Below are positions 22,541 to 33,377 of a stretch of 64,000 nucleotides of DNA, piece after piece (positions within the stretch are counted from its first letter, which is position 1; every line of letters starts with the position of its first letter). A model generated the notes under the pieces. It saw only the letters and a list, made by a program, of their open reading frames with translations. It did not search any database and was not told where the DNA came from. Made by a program: the position numbers and the translations under genes. Origin of the DNA: Lumbricus terrestris (lineage: Eukaryota; Annelida; Clitellata; Crassiclitellata; Lumbricidae). Where the stretch lies: the NCBI GenBank assembly GCA_949752735.1, contig OX457043.1, forward strand, positions 37,880,605 through 37,944,604, read 5' to 3'.

Positions 22541-24989
22541 GTGACACATGCTTTCTTTTCCCGTCGATTGTCGCGATCTAGATAGAGAGATAAAAGGTAA
22601 AACAGGCGACAGGGGTAAAAAATATGGAAAATTGTTTTATAGTGTATTATTATTTTAAAATATGTCTACTTTCAATATCTACAATAAAAAATGTTGAATT
22701 CAAATGATTAGTGGATGAAAAGTGACTTTTGGCGCATGTGGTGTAAGAATTCGCTTTGAATCTTGGTCTCAAATAGCCTATTTTCAAAGCTAAAATTCGC
22801 CATGAACGACCGAGTTTTCATAAGCTGACCTGACTATTTCTTGTAGCCATGTGTACCGCATGATAGGTTATACCATAAAATGATATTAGACGGTTCTGGT
22901 AAATTTTGCCACCTACTTGAATGTGACAAAGTTTGGCTATAAAGTTTAGCATCTGTAATACCCACCTGACAACGCCTCCGACCCAGTTTTCTGAGAGTCT
23001 TATTGGTTTACGAGACTGACTTTCGATACTGCGCATGCGCACCTACCCGAAAATGTTCTGTTGCTCCTTTTCTTACTCAGGCCTACAAGTAGCGTTAGCC
23101 TTGGAAGGTATTTGTATAAATATTATTTTACATCGTTAAATAGGAAATAGCGAACGTCTTGTAAACTGCTCAAATTGTGATAAGCGCAACCTGGTTGATT
23201 GTTCGTTAGGGGGTAGTTCATTGGATAACACGCTGGCTTGTAGAATGAGAGGTAGGCTACTGAGATCGAGATCAACGAAGCGGTCAATTACTTTGGCAAA
23301 CATGGGTAAACTGGCAATCCACGCATCCACAGCCCACCCCTCAGTGGCCACCCAGCATAATAATTATTATAGATCTATAGGAAGTTTGATTAGCACTTGC
23401 TTTTGGTAACTTGATGCAAATTGAATCGGCTCTGATCTACTCTACCTACAGTGTTTGCGCGTTCGAGCGATGTGTGTACGAGATAATAATTAGGAACAAT
23501 ATTAGTGTCTATGTGTGCAGATAGTCCTAGTTAAAATTCCTTTTAAGAATTGAAAAGACTTGCATGAGTTATCATACTACGTTCAAATTGTAGGCTAATT
23601 GGACGCAATTGTCTTGTTTTATTCATGTTTCTCTCTAGACTAAGCTGTTAGGTAAATATTTCTTTGAGGGAGCCGATAGGGTAATAGGCCTACTCGTAAG
23701 ACGCTGCTTATCAGTTGCAATGTTTACGTTAATCTATATTATAATTCTGAAACACTTTCCATATGTTTGTTTGTTTGTACGCTTTTGACTCTCCCCTGCA
23801 GAATAGGCTCGGAAATGAAACAGCGTCGGTTTACAAAAATTATTGCAATCGATTCTTACCCAAATTATAAGGTCAGCGCAACTATTTTCAGGTTTTAATT
23901 CACTTTAAAACAAGAATTATTAGCGTTTTAAGACAGATTTCATCATTAATTGATCACGCCAGCGCGTTAGTGAAGAGTCTGCTCCCGCATGACGTCATAC
24001 CCGCCCAGTAATAATTTCCGCAGCGCCCCGCAGAGGTGGGTCAAGTTTGGCTTTTTGGGGAAGCGAGGTGGGGTGGAGGGTTGGCGAAAACCCGAAATTT
24101 AGCAGTCAACGATGGGTACCAGAGTGGAGTAGTGTTTAAAACCCTAAATTTCACTTTAGAACTCGAGTTATTAGCGTTTTAAGTCAGAAGCGTTTTAAGA
24201 CAGATTTCATCGCTCACGCTTTGGTAAACAGTATCGAGCTTTAGTAAGAGTCTACAGCCCGAATGACGTCATACAAGCCCAGTAATAATTTCCGTAGCGC
24301 CCCGCAGGGGCGGGTAACGTTTGGCTTTTTGGGGAAGCGGGGTGGGGTAGAGGGTTGGCAAAAACCCGAAATTTTGCGGTCAACGTTGGGTACCATAGGG
24401 GAGTAGTGTTTAAAACCCTAAATTTCCCGGGCAACGCCGGGTTACACATCTAGTTACATTATAAATGGACAAAGGTCCACATCTTGTAGTGCCTGGTTGA
24501 TTGTGTGTTTGAAATATTACACTCATAGGGTTCGATATAATTATGTCGCTCCTGGCCGAGTAGGCTACTCGATCTTGGAAGCGTTTGTTTGTCCTATGTT
24601 ATTTCACTGACTCAATTCATTCGTCTTCGGTAATTCAGCATTTGCCTGTAATTCAGTCCCAATGTGGAAAGTAATTGCTCGAATTGGATGCCGTTTGCTG
24701 TATTCGATACATAATATGCCCATTTATTGACCAGCAAAATTGCAGAATATTCAATTAATGGTTACTAAGGACTTTTATGACACAAATGTGCTGAAACTTT
24801 GAGCTCAATTTTCTCCCTTGTTGTGATTCTACAAGTTACAGAATCGAACGAATATAATTTCAGTTATCTTCAGTTAGAAAAAAGATATTTTCATTCTGTA
24901 AAAAGCATTTTGAAGCAGAATAACTGTAGAATATAACGGAACAAAAAAGTCAAAAACGTCAAACGACGGATTTTGAGCGCATGTGTCAC
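22541..24989. mobile_element. ATAT-TSD TIR element, family A, copy 1
   Basis: The ends are GTGACACATGC and GCATGTGTCAC, flanked by ATAT on both sides (22537-22540, 24990-24993). The duplication is proven by restoration of the LINE frame. Without the nested Helitron-like element (23733-24453) it is about 1.73 kb. The first ~600 bp and last ~340 bp match copy 2 at 56953-58499 in inverse orientation. No transposase frame is visible. The superfamily is open: a 4-bp TSD is known for Sola2, Ginger and Chapaev-type elements, among others. Confidence 0.85.
23733..24453 (+). mobile_element. Helitron-like non-autonomous element (copy 2)
   Basis: It begins TCTATATTATAATTCTGAAA and ends with a hairpin CCCGGGCAACGCCGGG, then GTTACACATCTAG before T. 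It contains an internal ~270-bp duplication, so TGACGTCATAC occurs twice (23990 and 24264), as do GTTTGGCTTTTTGGGGAAGC and the GGGTACCA segment. The homologous copy at 33914-34614 has the same duplicated structure. No coding capacity. Confidence 0.65.
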
Positions 24990-24993
24990 ATAT

Positions 24994-25590
24994 ATGGTCT
25001 ATCTGATTGCGTCCTGCGTCCTGATTGGTGTCCTGCCATCCGGCGACGTCCAAGTGAGTTTGTGTATCTTCTTATGTTGGAAAAAGCTGCCTCTTATCCT
25101 GAGTTTGTAGCTGCTGCACAAACTCATTAATCTCTCTCCATTGTCTGTTCTCTCTCCCTCCGCCATCTCTCCTATAACCTCCTCCCATCCTGTCCTGTCT
25201 AATCCCACTTGTGCATTAAACTCCCCATCAGGATTTTCATGTCGTGTCCTGGGACTTCGTCCAACTGTTCGTAAAACTTGTCTTTCTCGTCATCATCCGA
25301 CGCATTCGTTGGAGCATATACCTGGATTATGGTTGTATTGAAGAATCTGGCCTGCAGTCTTGCCGTTATTATTCTATCACTTACTGCCTCCCAGCACATC
25401 AGTGCTCCAGCCGCCTCCCTGTCCAGAATGATTCCCACCCCTCTCTTGTGTCTCTGTCCACTCGAATATAACACCGTTGCTCCTTCCGATTCCAGCTTCC
25501 CCTCTCCAGTCCATCTCACCTCGCACAGTCCCAGTATCTGTATGTTGTATGCTCTTGCTTCTCTAATCGTCTGCGCCAATATATATAGAT
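24994..25590 (-). pseudogene. RTE-like LINE endonuclease, N-terminal part
   Basis: The minus strand encodes IQILGLCEVRWTGEGKLESE, containing the catalytic E of APE endonucleases. Further on are KRGVGIILDREAAGALM, IIQVYAPTNASDDDEKDKFY and LTWTSPDGRT. A frameshift near 25205 falls where the GDFNA motif should be, so that catalytic segment is damaged. It continues at 22540 beyond the inserted transposon. Confidence 0.8.
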
Positions 25591-26544
25591 ATATATATAT
25601 AATTAAACATGGTCACATGGATAACTAATTTTAAAACAACTTTTCAATAATTACTCACTGTATTTGTATGGAGATAATGCTGATCAGAACAGACAGTCTG
25701 GTTCAACCAAAACTCCACCAATATCTAAAACAGATTTTCACTGAAGAGCAAATAGTTTTCTGCATTGAAGCAATAGTGGCATAACACCAGCTCATTATTG
25801 TGTTCAAGATATGAATTATCATCATTACATTTACTAAGTGTTCACTACTATCAAATTACCAAACATTAGTCAATAGTCAATAGAAAATATATAGCAAGAA
25901 TGTGATACAGAAAACAGCCAAGAAACCGTTTATGAGAACAATGATAGTGCTCATCAAACAATCTTATCTTTCATGTAACCTGGATGCAGTGTGACATCTA
26001 GAATTGTCAATAAACGAAAACACTAATAACACTGGCCAACAAATTTTAACTTTTTTTTGTTTCCGAAAAAACTTTGACTGTTTTCTATAGAAGTTGACGT
26101 GCTGAACACGGTGGTGTTCTCAGAATTTTTGTATCACGTAAGGTTTTTGAGAAAATTGGCATGCAAGATTTTAACTGAAATGCTTGCTTATTGCATCTAT
26201 TTTCAATATACTATAATTTAATTTCATTGGAAACCAAATCTTTATAACAGTTCTTCCTCATAATATTGGGTGCTGATGATGACTGTATCACTTAAAAATG
26301 TTGAGAAACATGAAATTAAAGGTTTTTCATAGTTATTCCCTGTTCAGTTGCACATGCACAATGTATACAAGATGCTGCTAAAGTTCCATAGGTCTAAAAT
26401 GCTTTGATGCTGATTTTTGTTTGTATTCTTTGTCTGCACATCTCGCTGCAGTGTCAAACAATTGTCAGACAACACTGCTGGATTCCAGTTTCCCTTATAC
26501 CGTTTTTCCACTGTGGCAATTTCCTGGTGTTCATCGCTAGATTT
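25591..26544. other. unassigned 950 bp
   Basis: A short AT dinucleotide run lies at 25577-25602. The rest shows no coding similarity, inverted termini or tandem repeats that I can recognise. Confidence 0.5.
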
Positions 26545-27270
26545 GTGAGGAACTTGGAAAGAAGTTCAAGTGGAAATGCAAGATGTGAATTTTAAGTGAC
26601 ATGACATTGCATTTTATGTCAGTATGCTGTAAGATTTTGTTACCCAGTTTAATGTAATTTGGAGTTCTATAGTTACCAAGAAAACTGCTTGTCATTGATG
26701 ATGTGTCTGATCTGTGAACCCACCAAAATGCCTTCCTTGATCTTGGCATCACTCATTCTTGGGAATTTCTGTTGCAGATAAAGAAATTCTTCACCATCCT
26801 TAAATGTATCAGTTCCATCTTTAAGTGAAGAAAAGGCAAAGATATTTGTTGGACCGATTTCTGTCCAATACTTGGTGACAGCAAACTCCAGATTGAATGA
26901 AGGTGTTCTGCTTTTGCTTTCCACAAACCTAAGTCTCTAAAAGGTCGTTCAATTCCGACTATGTGAATGAAATGAGGCGCACCAGACATAGGCCTACCTA
27001 CTTCAAAATCCGGATCACTGTCAGCAGCTATATACTCGTTCCTGGTTGGATCAATGCAACAGCATCTTCATCTTCGTCGTCTAAACTCCATTTCTCTGGG
27101 GGCTTCGCTATATGAAGACTTTCATTGTGTGGCGCTGGTATCATTGTCGAAAGAAGATCTGGACATTCAGTTTCCTTTCTTATTCTTGCCCGAGAAACCA
27201 AAAACATTAGTGAGACAAACTTAGCAGCCCGTCACAGTCATGATCTTACTGCTCTCGCCAGACAATCGGG
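26545..27270 (-). pseudogene. degenerate transposon-associated coding relic
   Basis: Minus-strand frames with several shifts give ADSDPDFEVGRPM, RDLGLWKAKAEHL, KYWTEIGPTNIFAF, FPRMSDAKIKEGILVGSQIR, SSFLGNY and MSLKIHILHFHLNFFP, in that order. I recall this succession (DPDFE ... ELNDLVRDL.LSK ... MSDAKIKEGIFVGPQIR ... FLGN ... LKIHFLHSHLDFF) from a widespread invertebrate predicted-protein family that behaves like a repeat. Its biochemical function is unknown to me. The copy is broken and ends before the SDEHGERFHQD segment expected next. Confidence 0.5.
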
Positions 27271-27639
27271 ACGGCAAACAGCATTGCTTTCGCAGGACCC
27301 CCGGAGTCAAACTCTAAGATCTGCACCACATCTTCCACAGCAAATGAAAAGGCACACATTCCTTGGTTTTCTCTCCAGTCTTGCAATCAAATTACAGCTA
27401 AAATCTTTATTGACAAGTCCAGTCATTGAGGCTTACTCATACAGCATCTAAGAATAGGTATAGGGGAAGAAAGCCCAGTCAGCCTAGCGCTTGTTAATTA
27501 AATCACCGGGAATTCTGGGATGTCCTGCCAGACAACAACAGCGCACGCATCATAGGCGCGCATGGACATATATGACTTGAATGTGTATTTGAAAAATCAG
27601 GAAAATTATCCTGTTGATATTAATAAATTAGTTAAACAG
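27271..27639. other. unassigned 370 bp
   Basis: No gene or repeat is recognised between the coding relic and the minisatellite. Confidence 0.45.
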
Positions 27640-28330
27640 CAACCACCAGAGCAACCACCATTCTCCATAGCAACCACTATTCTCCATAGCAACTACCGTC
27701 CATAGCAACCACCATTCTCCATAGATGCTATGGTATATATCACCATTCTCCATAGCATCCACCATTCTTCATAGCAACCACCGTCCATAGCAAACCCATT
27801 CTCCATAGCAATCACCATAGCAACCACCATTCTCCATAGCAACCACCATAGCAACTACCATTCTCCATAGCAACCACTATTTTCCATAGCAACTACCGTC
27901 CATAGCAACCACCATTCGCCATAGCAACCACCATTCTTCATAGCAACCATCGTCCATAGCAACCACCGTCCATAGCAAACCCATTCTCCATAGCAATCAC
28001 CATAGCAACCACCATTCTCCATAGCAACCACCATAGCAACTACCATTCTCCATAGCAACCACTATTTTCCATAGCAACTACCGTCCATAGCAACTACCAT
28101 TCTCCATAGCAACCACTATTTTCCATAGCAACTACCGTCCATAGCAACCACCATTCGCCATAGCAACCACCATTCTTCATAGCAACCAACGTCCATAGCA
28201 ACCACCATAGCAACCACCATTCTCCATAGCAACCACTCTTCTCGTTGGTTGCTAAGGAAGGGTGGTTGCTATGAAGAATCGTTGATAAGGACGGTGGTTG
28301 CTATGGAGAATAGTCGCTAAGGAAATCGAC
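27640..28330. repeat. CCATAGCAACCACCATT minisatellite with an orientation switch
   Basis: Irregular units of about 15-20 bp built on CCATAGCAACCACCATTCT run from 27640 to about 28235. Higher-order duplication is visible (e.g. 27785-27900 resembles 27970-28085). From 28236 to 28320 the same motif appears reverse-complemented (GGTGGTTGCTATGG), so the array is partly palindromic. Several places read ACCACCATAGCAAC or ATCACCATAGCAAC, which satisfy the RFX X-box pattern RYYNYYN(1-3)RRNRAC. Confidence 0.85.
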
Positions 28331-28473
28331 TCCTAAGAGATGCAGTTACAATGCTAAGTAATCTATTTAGACCAACCTACCCAACTTTTTGGACGAAGAA
28401 ACCAAAGGACAGTATGGGGTTCATGACCCAGGGAACACCTGAACCGGTAGTTGTCGGCTCTAAGGCATAGTTG

Positions 28474-28685
28474 TGGGGCGCGGTGGTGTAGCGGTGGCGT
28501 CTTTGCCTTGAAGTCGGAAGTTTCGAGGTTCGAATCCATCTCGCCGCGTAAGGACCTTGGGCAAGTCCTTCACTCGCAATTGCTCAGCGCTTCGGCATGA
28601 AACTCCGATGCAGTGTCCGCTCTGCATTCGGGAGCGCCTTTGAGTAGATGGAGCTTGAAGGGGCGCTATAACAAGTGCACATATA
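28474..28685 (+). mobile_element. tRNA-derived SINE with LINE-type 3' tail
   Basis: The head GGGGCGCGGTGGTGTAGCGG has an A-box-like sequence. A perfect B-box GGTTCGAATCC lies at 28527-28537. A body (AAGGACCTTGGGCAAGTCCT ...) is followed by GGGAGCGCCTTTGAGTAG and CTTGAAGGGGCGCTATAAC. The last ~45 bp match the end of the L2/CR1-like LINEs in this window. It is not a functional tRNA: the cloverleaf is not maintained. Confidence 0.85.
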
Positions 28686-29358
28686 CAAACATTAGTTGTT
28701 CAAAGGTTTGGCTGTCACTTGGGAGGTAGGCTTATCACTGATTATTAGTCTGTTCATTACAGACTGGAGCTTTCATTCCTCTGTGGTTGACTCTATCATT
28801 TCTTAGCAGCATACAGCAAGCATGCCACTCGTCTGTTATTGCCATTACCACATCCTAACAACATTCACAATTATGATTATGCACATGGGACAGCAAGCTT
28901 ACATGATTTTAACTGTTTCAGTGGATAATGTCACGGCTTTTAATAGCTAGGGAAATTGGGCTATTAAGCAATCTAGGTGAATTTGCAGTGGTCCTAACAC
29001 AAGCTACAGTCTTTTGAACAACTTAAAACCCAGATGTAAAGAAAGTAAGCAGAAATATTCTTTATTAAACTACCATTAAACACACAGTAGCTTATAGAAG
29101 AAATAAATACAAACATTTAAATGCGAAATCATACATTCTCATAGGAAAAACTTCTTTTAGCAGGATCAATTCTAGGAGGGGCAAGATAGTTCTTCTCAAT
29201 TGCATTAAAATTAGAATGCGCAATTGAATAAAATAGAATTGATTATGTTGGTGATGAGCTAGTTTGAATAACAGTGGCAATATTACAATTTAAAAGAGAA
29301 CGGGCTATTTTTTTAAACATAAAACTGTGAAAGAAACTCTAAAATGTAAATGTCTAGA
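28686..29358. other. unassigned 670 bp
   Basis: No gene or terminal repeat is recognised. It is AT-rich and lies between the SINE and the 91-bp tandem array. Confidence 0.5.
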
Positions 29359-29896
29359 ATAATTACATCCCATCTGTCTCCAATGAGCATGCCTTAGATA
29401 AAGACTTCAGTTACATAAATCTTAATCATTTCACATTATAAGCATTGCAATAATTACAACCCATCTGTCTCCAATAAGCATGCCTTAGATAAAGACTTCA
29501 GTTACATAAATCTTAATCATTTCACATTATAAGCATTGCAATAATTACAACCCATCTGTCTCCAATGAGCATGCCTTAGATAAAGACTTCAGTTACATAA
29601 ATCTTAATCATTTCACATTATAATCATTGCAATAATTACATCCCATCTGTCTCCAATGAGCATGCCTTAGATAAAGACTTCAGTTACATAAATCTTAATC
29701 ATTTCACATTATAAGCATTGCAATAATTACAACCCATCTGTCTCCAATGAGCATGCCTTAGATAAAGACTTCAGTTACATAAATCTTAATCATTTCACAT
29801 TATAATCATTGCAATAATTACAACCCATCTGTCTCCAATGAGCATGCCTTAGATAAAGACTTCAGTTACATAAATCTTAATCATTTCACATTATAA
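29359..29896. repeat. 91-bp tandem array, about six copies
   Basis: A unit beginning AATTACATCCCATCTGTCTC recurs at 29361, 29452, 29543, 29634, 29725 and 29816, exactly 91 bp apart each time, with very few substitutions (e.g. AAGCATTGC versus AATCATTGC). The pattern of the AAG/AAT variant suggests recent expansion of a two-unit block. It ends 60 bp past the stop codon of the THAP transposase, so it may lie inside the P-type element as a subterminal repeat. Confidence 0.92.
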
Positions 29897-29957
29897 CCGG
29901 TCGACATTTCATTATGAACATGGGTAACCCTGTTAGTGAGATTTTGTTGTTCCAGCA

Positions 29958-32900
29958 CTACTTGTGAATGACACGTGCCATCTTTTTGTAATTCTTCTTG
30001 TTTCTTGGAGACAGTTCTCTGTTGTAGAACTTAATGTAATAGTAGATTCGTGTGATAACAAAGTTTCTGACCAGGCTGTCCTGTAAGTGCAGTGCATGTT
30101 CTGGGTGAAGGGCGAAAATGAAAGAGAAGTTGCATTGGTCGTTGATAGTTTTCATGATCGTTTGCGAGATTCCTGTCATTCCTTCTAAACAAGCACTGAT
30201 CTTCTGTTGAAATATTGCTTCCATTTCACGGACAAGTAGCTGAACGAGTGAGGTGGGTCGAAGCAATTTACTGTCGCTCGAATACTTCTTTGCCTCTATG
30301 AAGCCGCCATGATGTGTCATCAGTGAATTCTGTGGGATGCAAAGTGTGGCTTCACATTCGTTACACAGACGTGACTTGCGTATCAACCAGCCTGCAACAT
30401 AACAGAGAACATTTTCCACTGTTTCAGAAAAAATTTCCTCATCACGGCATTCTATTGACATTTGTGGTTTTGCCACTTTGATGAGACGATCAGTTCCATG
30501 AAATATGGAATTTTCGAGCGATTCAGAGTTTTTGGCCAAACCAATGCACGAACTTAAATCCAAAGCAATGTTAAAATCCTCCTCATGTAAGCAGTTAGCA
30601 TTTGACTTGGTCTTTTCAACAGACAACAACACAAGGGCATTTTGGTATGCAGCTCTGAACTGACGTGCGGTTGGTCTGTCGTTCCAGCCACCTTTGCTCC
30701 GAATGATCGAGAAGAAATTCTCGATACAGTCCTGGTTGAATCGTGATGTGCAAATGAAGTGGAAGCCTTCAGACAGCAATTCCTTTGTTAGAGATAGGAT
30801 GCTATCAATTGTTATTGACAAGCCCCAATGGCTTGCAATGTTTGTTTGGCTTTTAGCACCGGCAAATCTCCAGGTTTGTACCCATGCTCTGTCTTCTTCC
30901 AGCTGTTGCATATTGTCACTGGACATCGTCAGTGCACACCGTGCTGGTTTGTCCGCAAACAATTTCCTGGAATTCATGCTGTCAAACAACTGATCTATTC
31001 TCTCAACAAAGGCAGCTGTGTGACCAACTTCTGCTGGAAGCAATTTATGTGCTGCACACATTGACAGGGATGCTGCAACTTGATGGCTGAAGAGTTGTGT
31101 TGCCAATTTCACCTTCATTGCAAGCAATGGACCAGGATCCAAATGTCTATCAGTTAATTTTGGCATCATCCGGACCGAATTCATCTTGTCAAGGTTGTAC
31201 ACTGCCTCCAGATGCTTCCAGGAAACTCTTTTCCCATCCACAATGATGTCATGTCGTATTAGGTTATTGCGTACATTTTTTACGAGATGAGGTGGATCGA
31301 AGATGATGTGAATTTTCTTTTCGTGAGATGGATGCTGTATGCACGGTGTATAAGGATTGTCACGAGAGAAACCAAGCAACTTCAGTGCAGCGATGTTAGT
31401 TGGGCCTTGGTCGCAAACAACAGCCCTCACGGTTAATCCAGTTGACCGGATTTTGCTCAAGGCTTCCTGTATAGCAGAAGCAACATCTGCAGATGGCACG
31501 CAGGAATTGGCAAAGAAATACGCTATTGGTTGTTTCCACTTTGTAGCAATTCCACGAACTACAAAAACCAACACTTGATTCAAAGGTTTGCCAGCCTTGA
31601 TGCCATACACCACATCTCTGTGGCGATCGTAGTCGAGGTGTTGCTTGAGTGACATCTCGTCAAAAACAAGACAACAGTTTCTGTCCTTAGGATGCATTGC
31701 ATCGACTCGTAACTTTAGAAGGGTGAACAGCCGTTCCGAGAACCCAGTCTGCAAATCTCCGAAAGCCCTTGACAGAAAAAGCAACAGCGTTGTTCTACTT
31801 GGCAATGTAAAAACATTTCGCAAAGAGTTGAATGCTTGCGGGCTATGGAACATTATCCGCAATGCTAGAAGCTTGTCTGCTATAGTCCACCGTTTTCCTC
31901 TTTTAGTTCTTCGATTCATTTTCAGTTGACTCTGAAAAAATCTTAGTTGATCAGGTGACAAATATTTCTGGGAAAGATGCAGAATATGTTCGATTGACCC
32001 ATCGCACGGCTGTGCAACACGTTCTTTTGATTTCAGCTCTAATTTCTGTACCTGTTTCCGTAACCTGCAGATCTTTACTCTTGCTGCCAGTAAAGCATTG
32101 TGTGTTTGTTTCCTTTTCTCATCACATCTGACATCAGACAGCGAATTATTAACAGAACTGCCAGTCGCGAGTGTATCAGTATGTGTTTTTAACTTTTTGG
32201 AAGGAGTGAGTAGACGTTTTGTTGGTGCTTTTCTTTTCATGACAACACGAGCTGGAGGGTTAGGGACATCAAAAACAGTTGGAACAGCATCCAAAATAAG
32301 CCTCTTTCCTCCGATGTTTGTTGGATAGTACATGGTTTCTTCAAAGTGGTTGCTGCAGAGTCGATAATTTTTATTCAGTTCAATGGAACTTTTGCCATCT
32401 AGATCCTTTCGTCGGCAGTTCACAATCCATCTTTTGCATCTATAATGTAAACAGCATACACGCATATGCTCAACGTACGAAATGCAAACAGCATACACCG
32501 CATATGCTCAACGTATGAAAACAATAGGCCTAATATGATACTTATTTTTTACGGCATTTCTTTCTCGCATTTGCTATGACGCCCCTTTGACTAGATACAC
32601 TTGGTACTGGCATTGTCTTGTGGGAAACTGTATGGTTTTACCAATGCTTTGAAGCGGTGCAAATACAGCGGAATAAATTATAAGAAATTTTTGGGCAGTC
32701 ACAGCATCACTATTTTTCAACATTCCAGCTTCTACTTTGGCATTAATCATTATCCATCAAACAGGTTTCCATTTAGTAAAGATTTCATTTAACCAATCCA
32801 GCTTCTATTTCAACAATAGGTTTTTTATCAATTCAATTTCTATTTAAATAATTATTTTTTCACCAATCCAGCTCCAATTTGAGCAATGATGTTTTCGCAA

Positions 32901-33377
32901 ATCCAACTTCTACTGCGTGAAAAATTATTTCATCTTTCCGACTTCTATTTAGCAAGAATTCCTTTCGTCAATCCAACTTGTATGCCATCATCGTTATATC
33001 ATCCCATGCAATGGCGAATAATTAATTCCGCTAAAACGATAGTGGACAAAATGCCAAATAGTTAATTCCGTTAAAACGATAGATTACCTGGACTAAGATA
33101 TGAAGGCAATGTTTATTTTAGGGCACGTCTGATTTGATGTAAGTTTATTCGTCGGAGATTTTAAAAACAGGTTTTAGTGACAGAGCGTCACGAAACAAGC
33201 GTGTATTACAATTATTTATTTAAACTATTCTTATTGAGGCAAAGATATCATGTAGTAATTAAAGTAGGATCTGTTTACAAACCTTTGCGTTTCTTTCGGG
33301 AAACGGAAAAACGACACTTTATTTTCTGCATCTGAACCCCTATTGGAGCAGTTCACAGCAGCACAGAAATCAGGCAT
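29958..33377 (-). CDS. THAP/P-element-type transposase, two exons, intact
   Basis: Exon 1 is 33377-33283 (ATG at 33377) and exon 2 is 32439-29958, joined across an 843-bp GT-AG intron; the join is in frame and gives 858 residues. Exon 1 starts MPDFCAAVNCSNRG and supplies the two THAP zinc cysteines (C5, C10). Exon 2 supplies C60 and H63 (LCSNHF) and the AVPTVF box (83-88), completing a C2CH THAP domain. A basic linker and a short coiled coil (about 150-177) follow. The RNase H-like core has VFDEMSLK (D292), VCDQGPTN (D375), DPPHLVKN (413-420) and NQDCIENFFS (E605), matching the catalytic residues of P-element/THAP9 transposases. No stop or frameshift interrupts it. It would bind its transposon ends through the THAP domain and cut DNA in the nucleus. 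I could not find TIRs, so an active transposon and a domesticated gene both remain possible. Confidence 0.88.
32720..33090. repeat. degenerate short repeats in the transposase intron
   Basis: Inside the intron, five to six diverged ~52-bp units share AATCCA(G/A)CTTCTATTT (32720-32980). A further ~50-bp duplication (AATAATTAATTCCGCTAAAACGATAG / AATAGTTAATTCCG...) lies at about 33010-33085. Nothing suggests coding function. Confidence 0.55.

Larger units (their letters stand above)
21020..25590 (-). mobile_element. RTE-like LINE, split by an ATAT-TSD transposon
   Basis: The minus-strand order is endonuclease (25590-24994), insertion (24989-22541), then endonuclease end, linker and RT (22540-21020). 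Removing the insertion with one ATAT copy joins QIDHICMSERW across the junction, the expected endonuclease motif. The copy is truncated at both ends, lacking the first endonuclease motif and everything after RT motif B. Confidence 0.85.

Noticed and set aside
27855..28058. 67-codon Met/Val/Gly/Cys-rich frame
   Set aside because: Pure translation of the minisatellite on the minus strand.
28474..28550. tRNA gene
   Set aside because: The A and B boxes are present but the cloverleaf does not fold properly and the unit continues into a SINE body and LINE tail; similar heads recur at 39804 and 45033.
27640..29896. CRISPR-like regular repeats
   Set aside because: The 91-bp units are directly adjacent without spacers and the CCATAGCAAC array is irregular; both are eukaryotic tandem repeats.
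29958..32498. Single-exon 846-codon gene starting at 32498
   Set aside because: The first 20 codons of that frame are intronic. The upstream exon at 33377-33283 supplies the missing THAP cysteines in frame.
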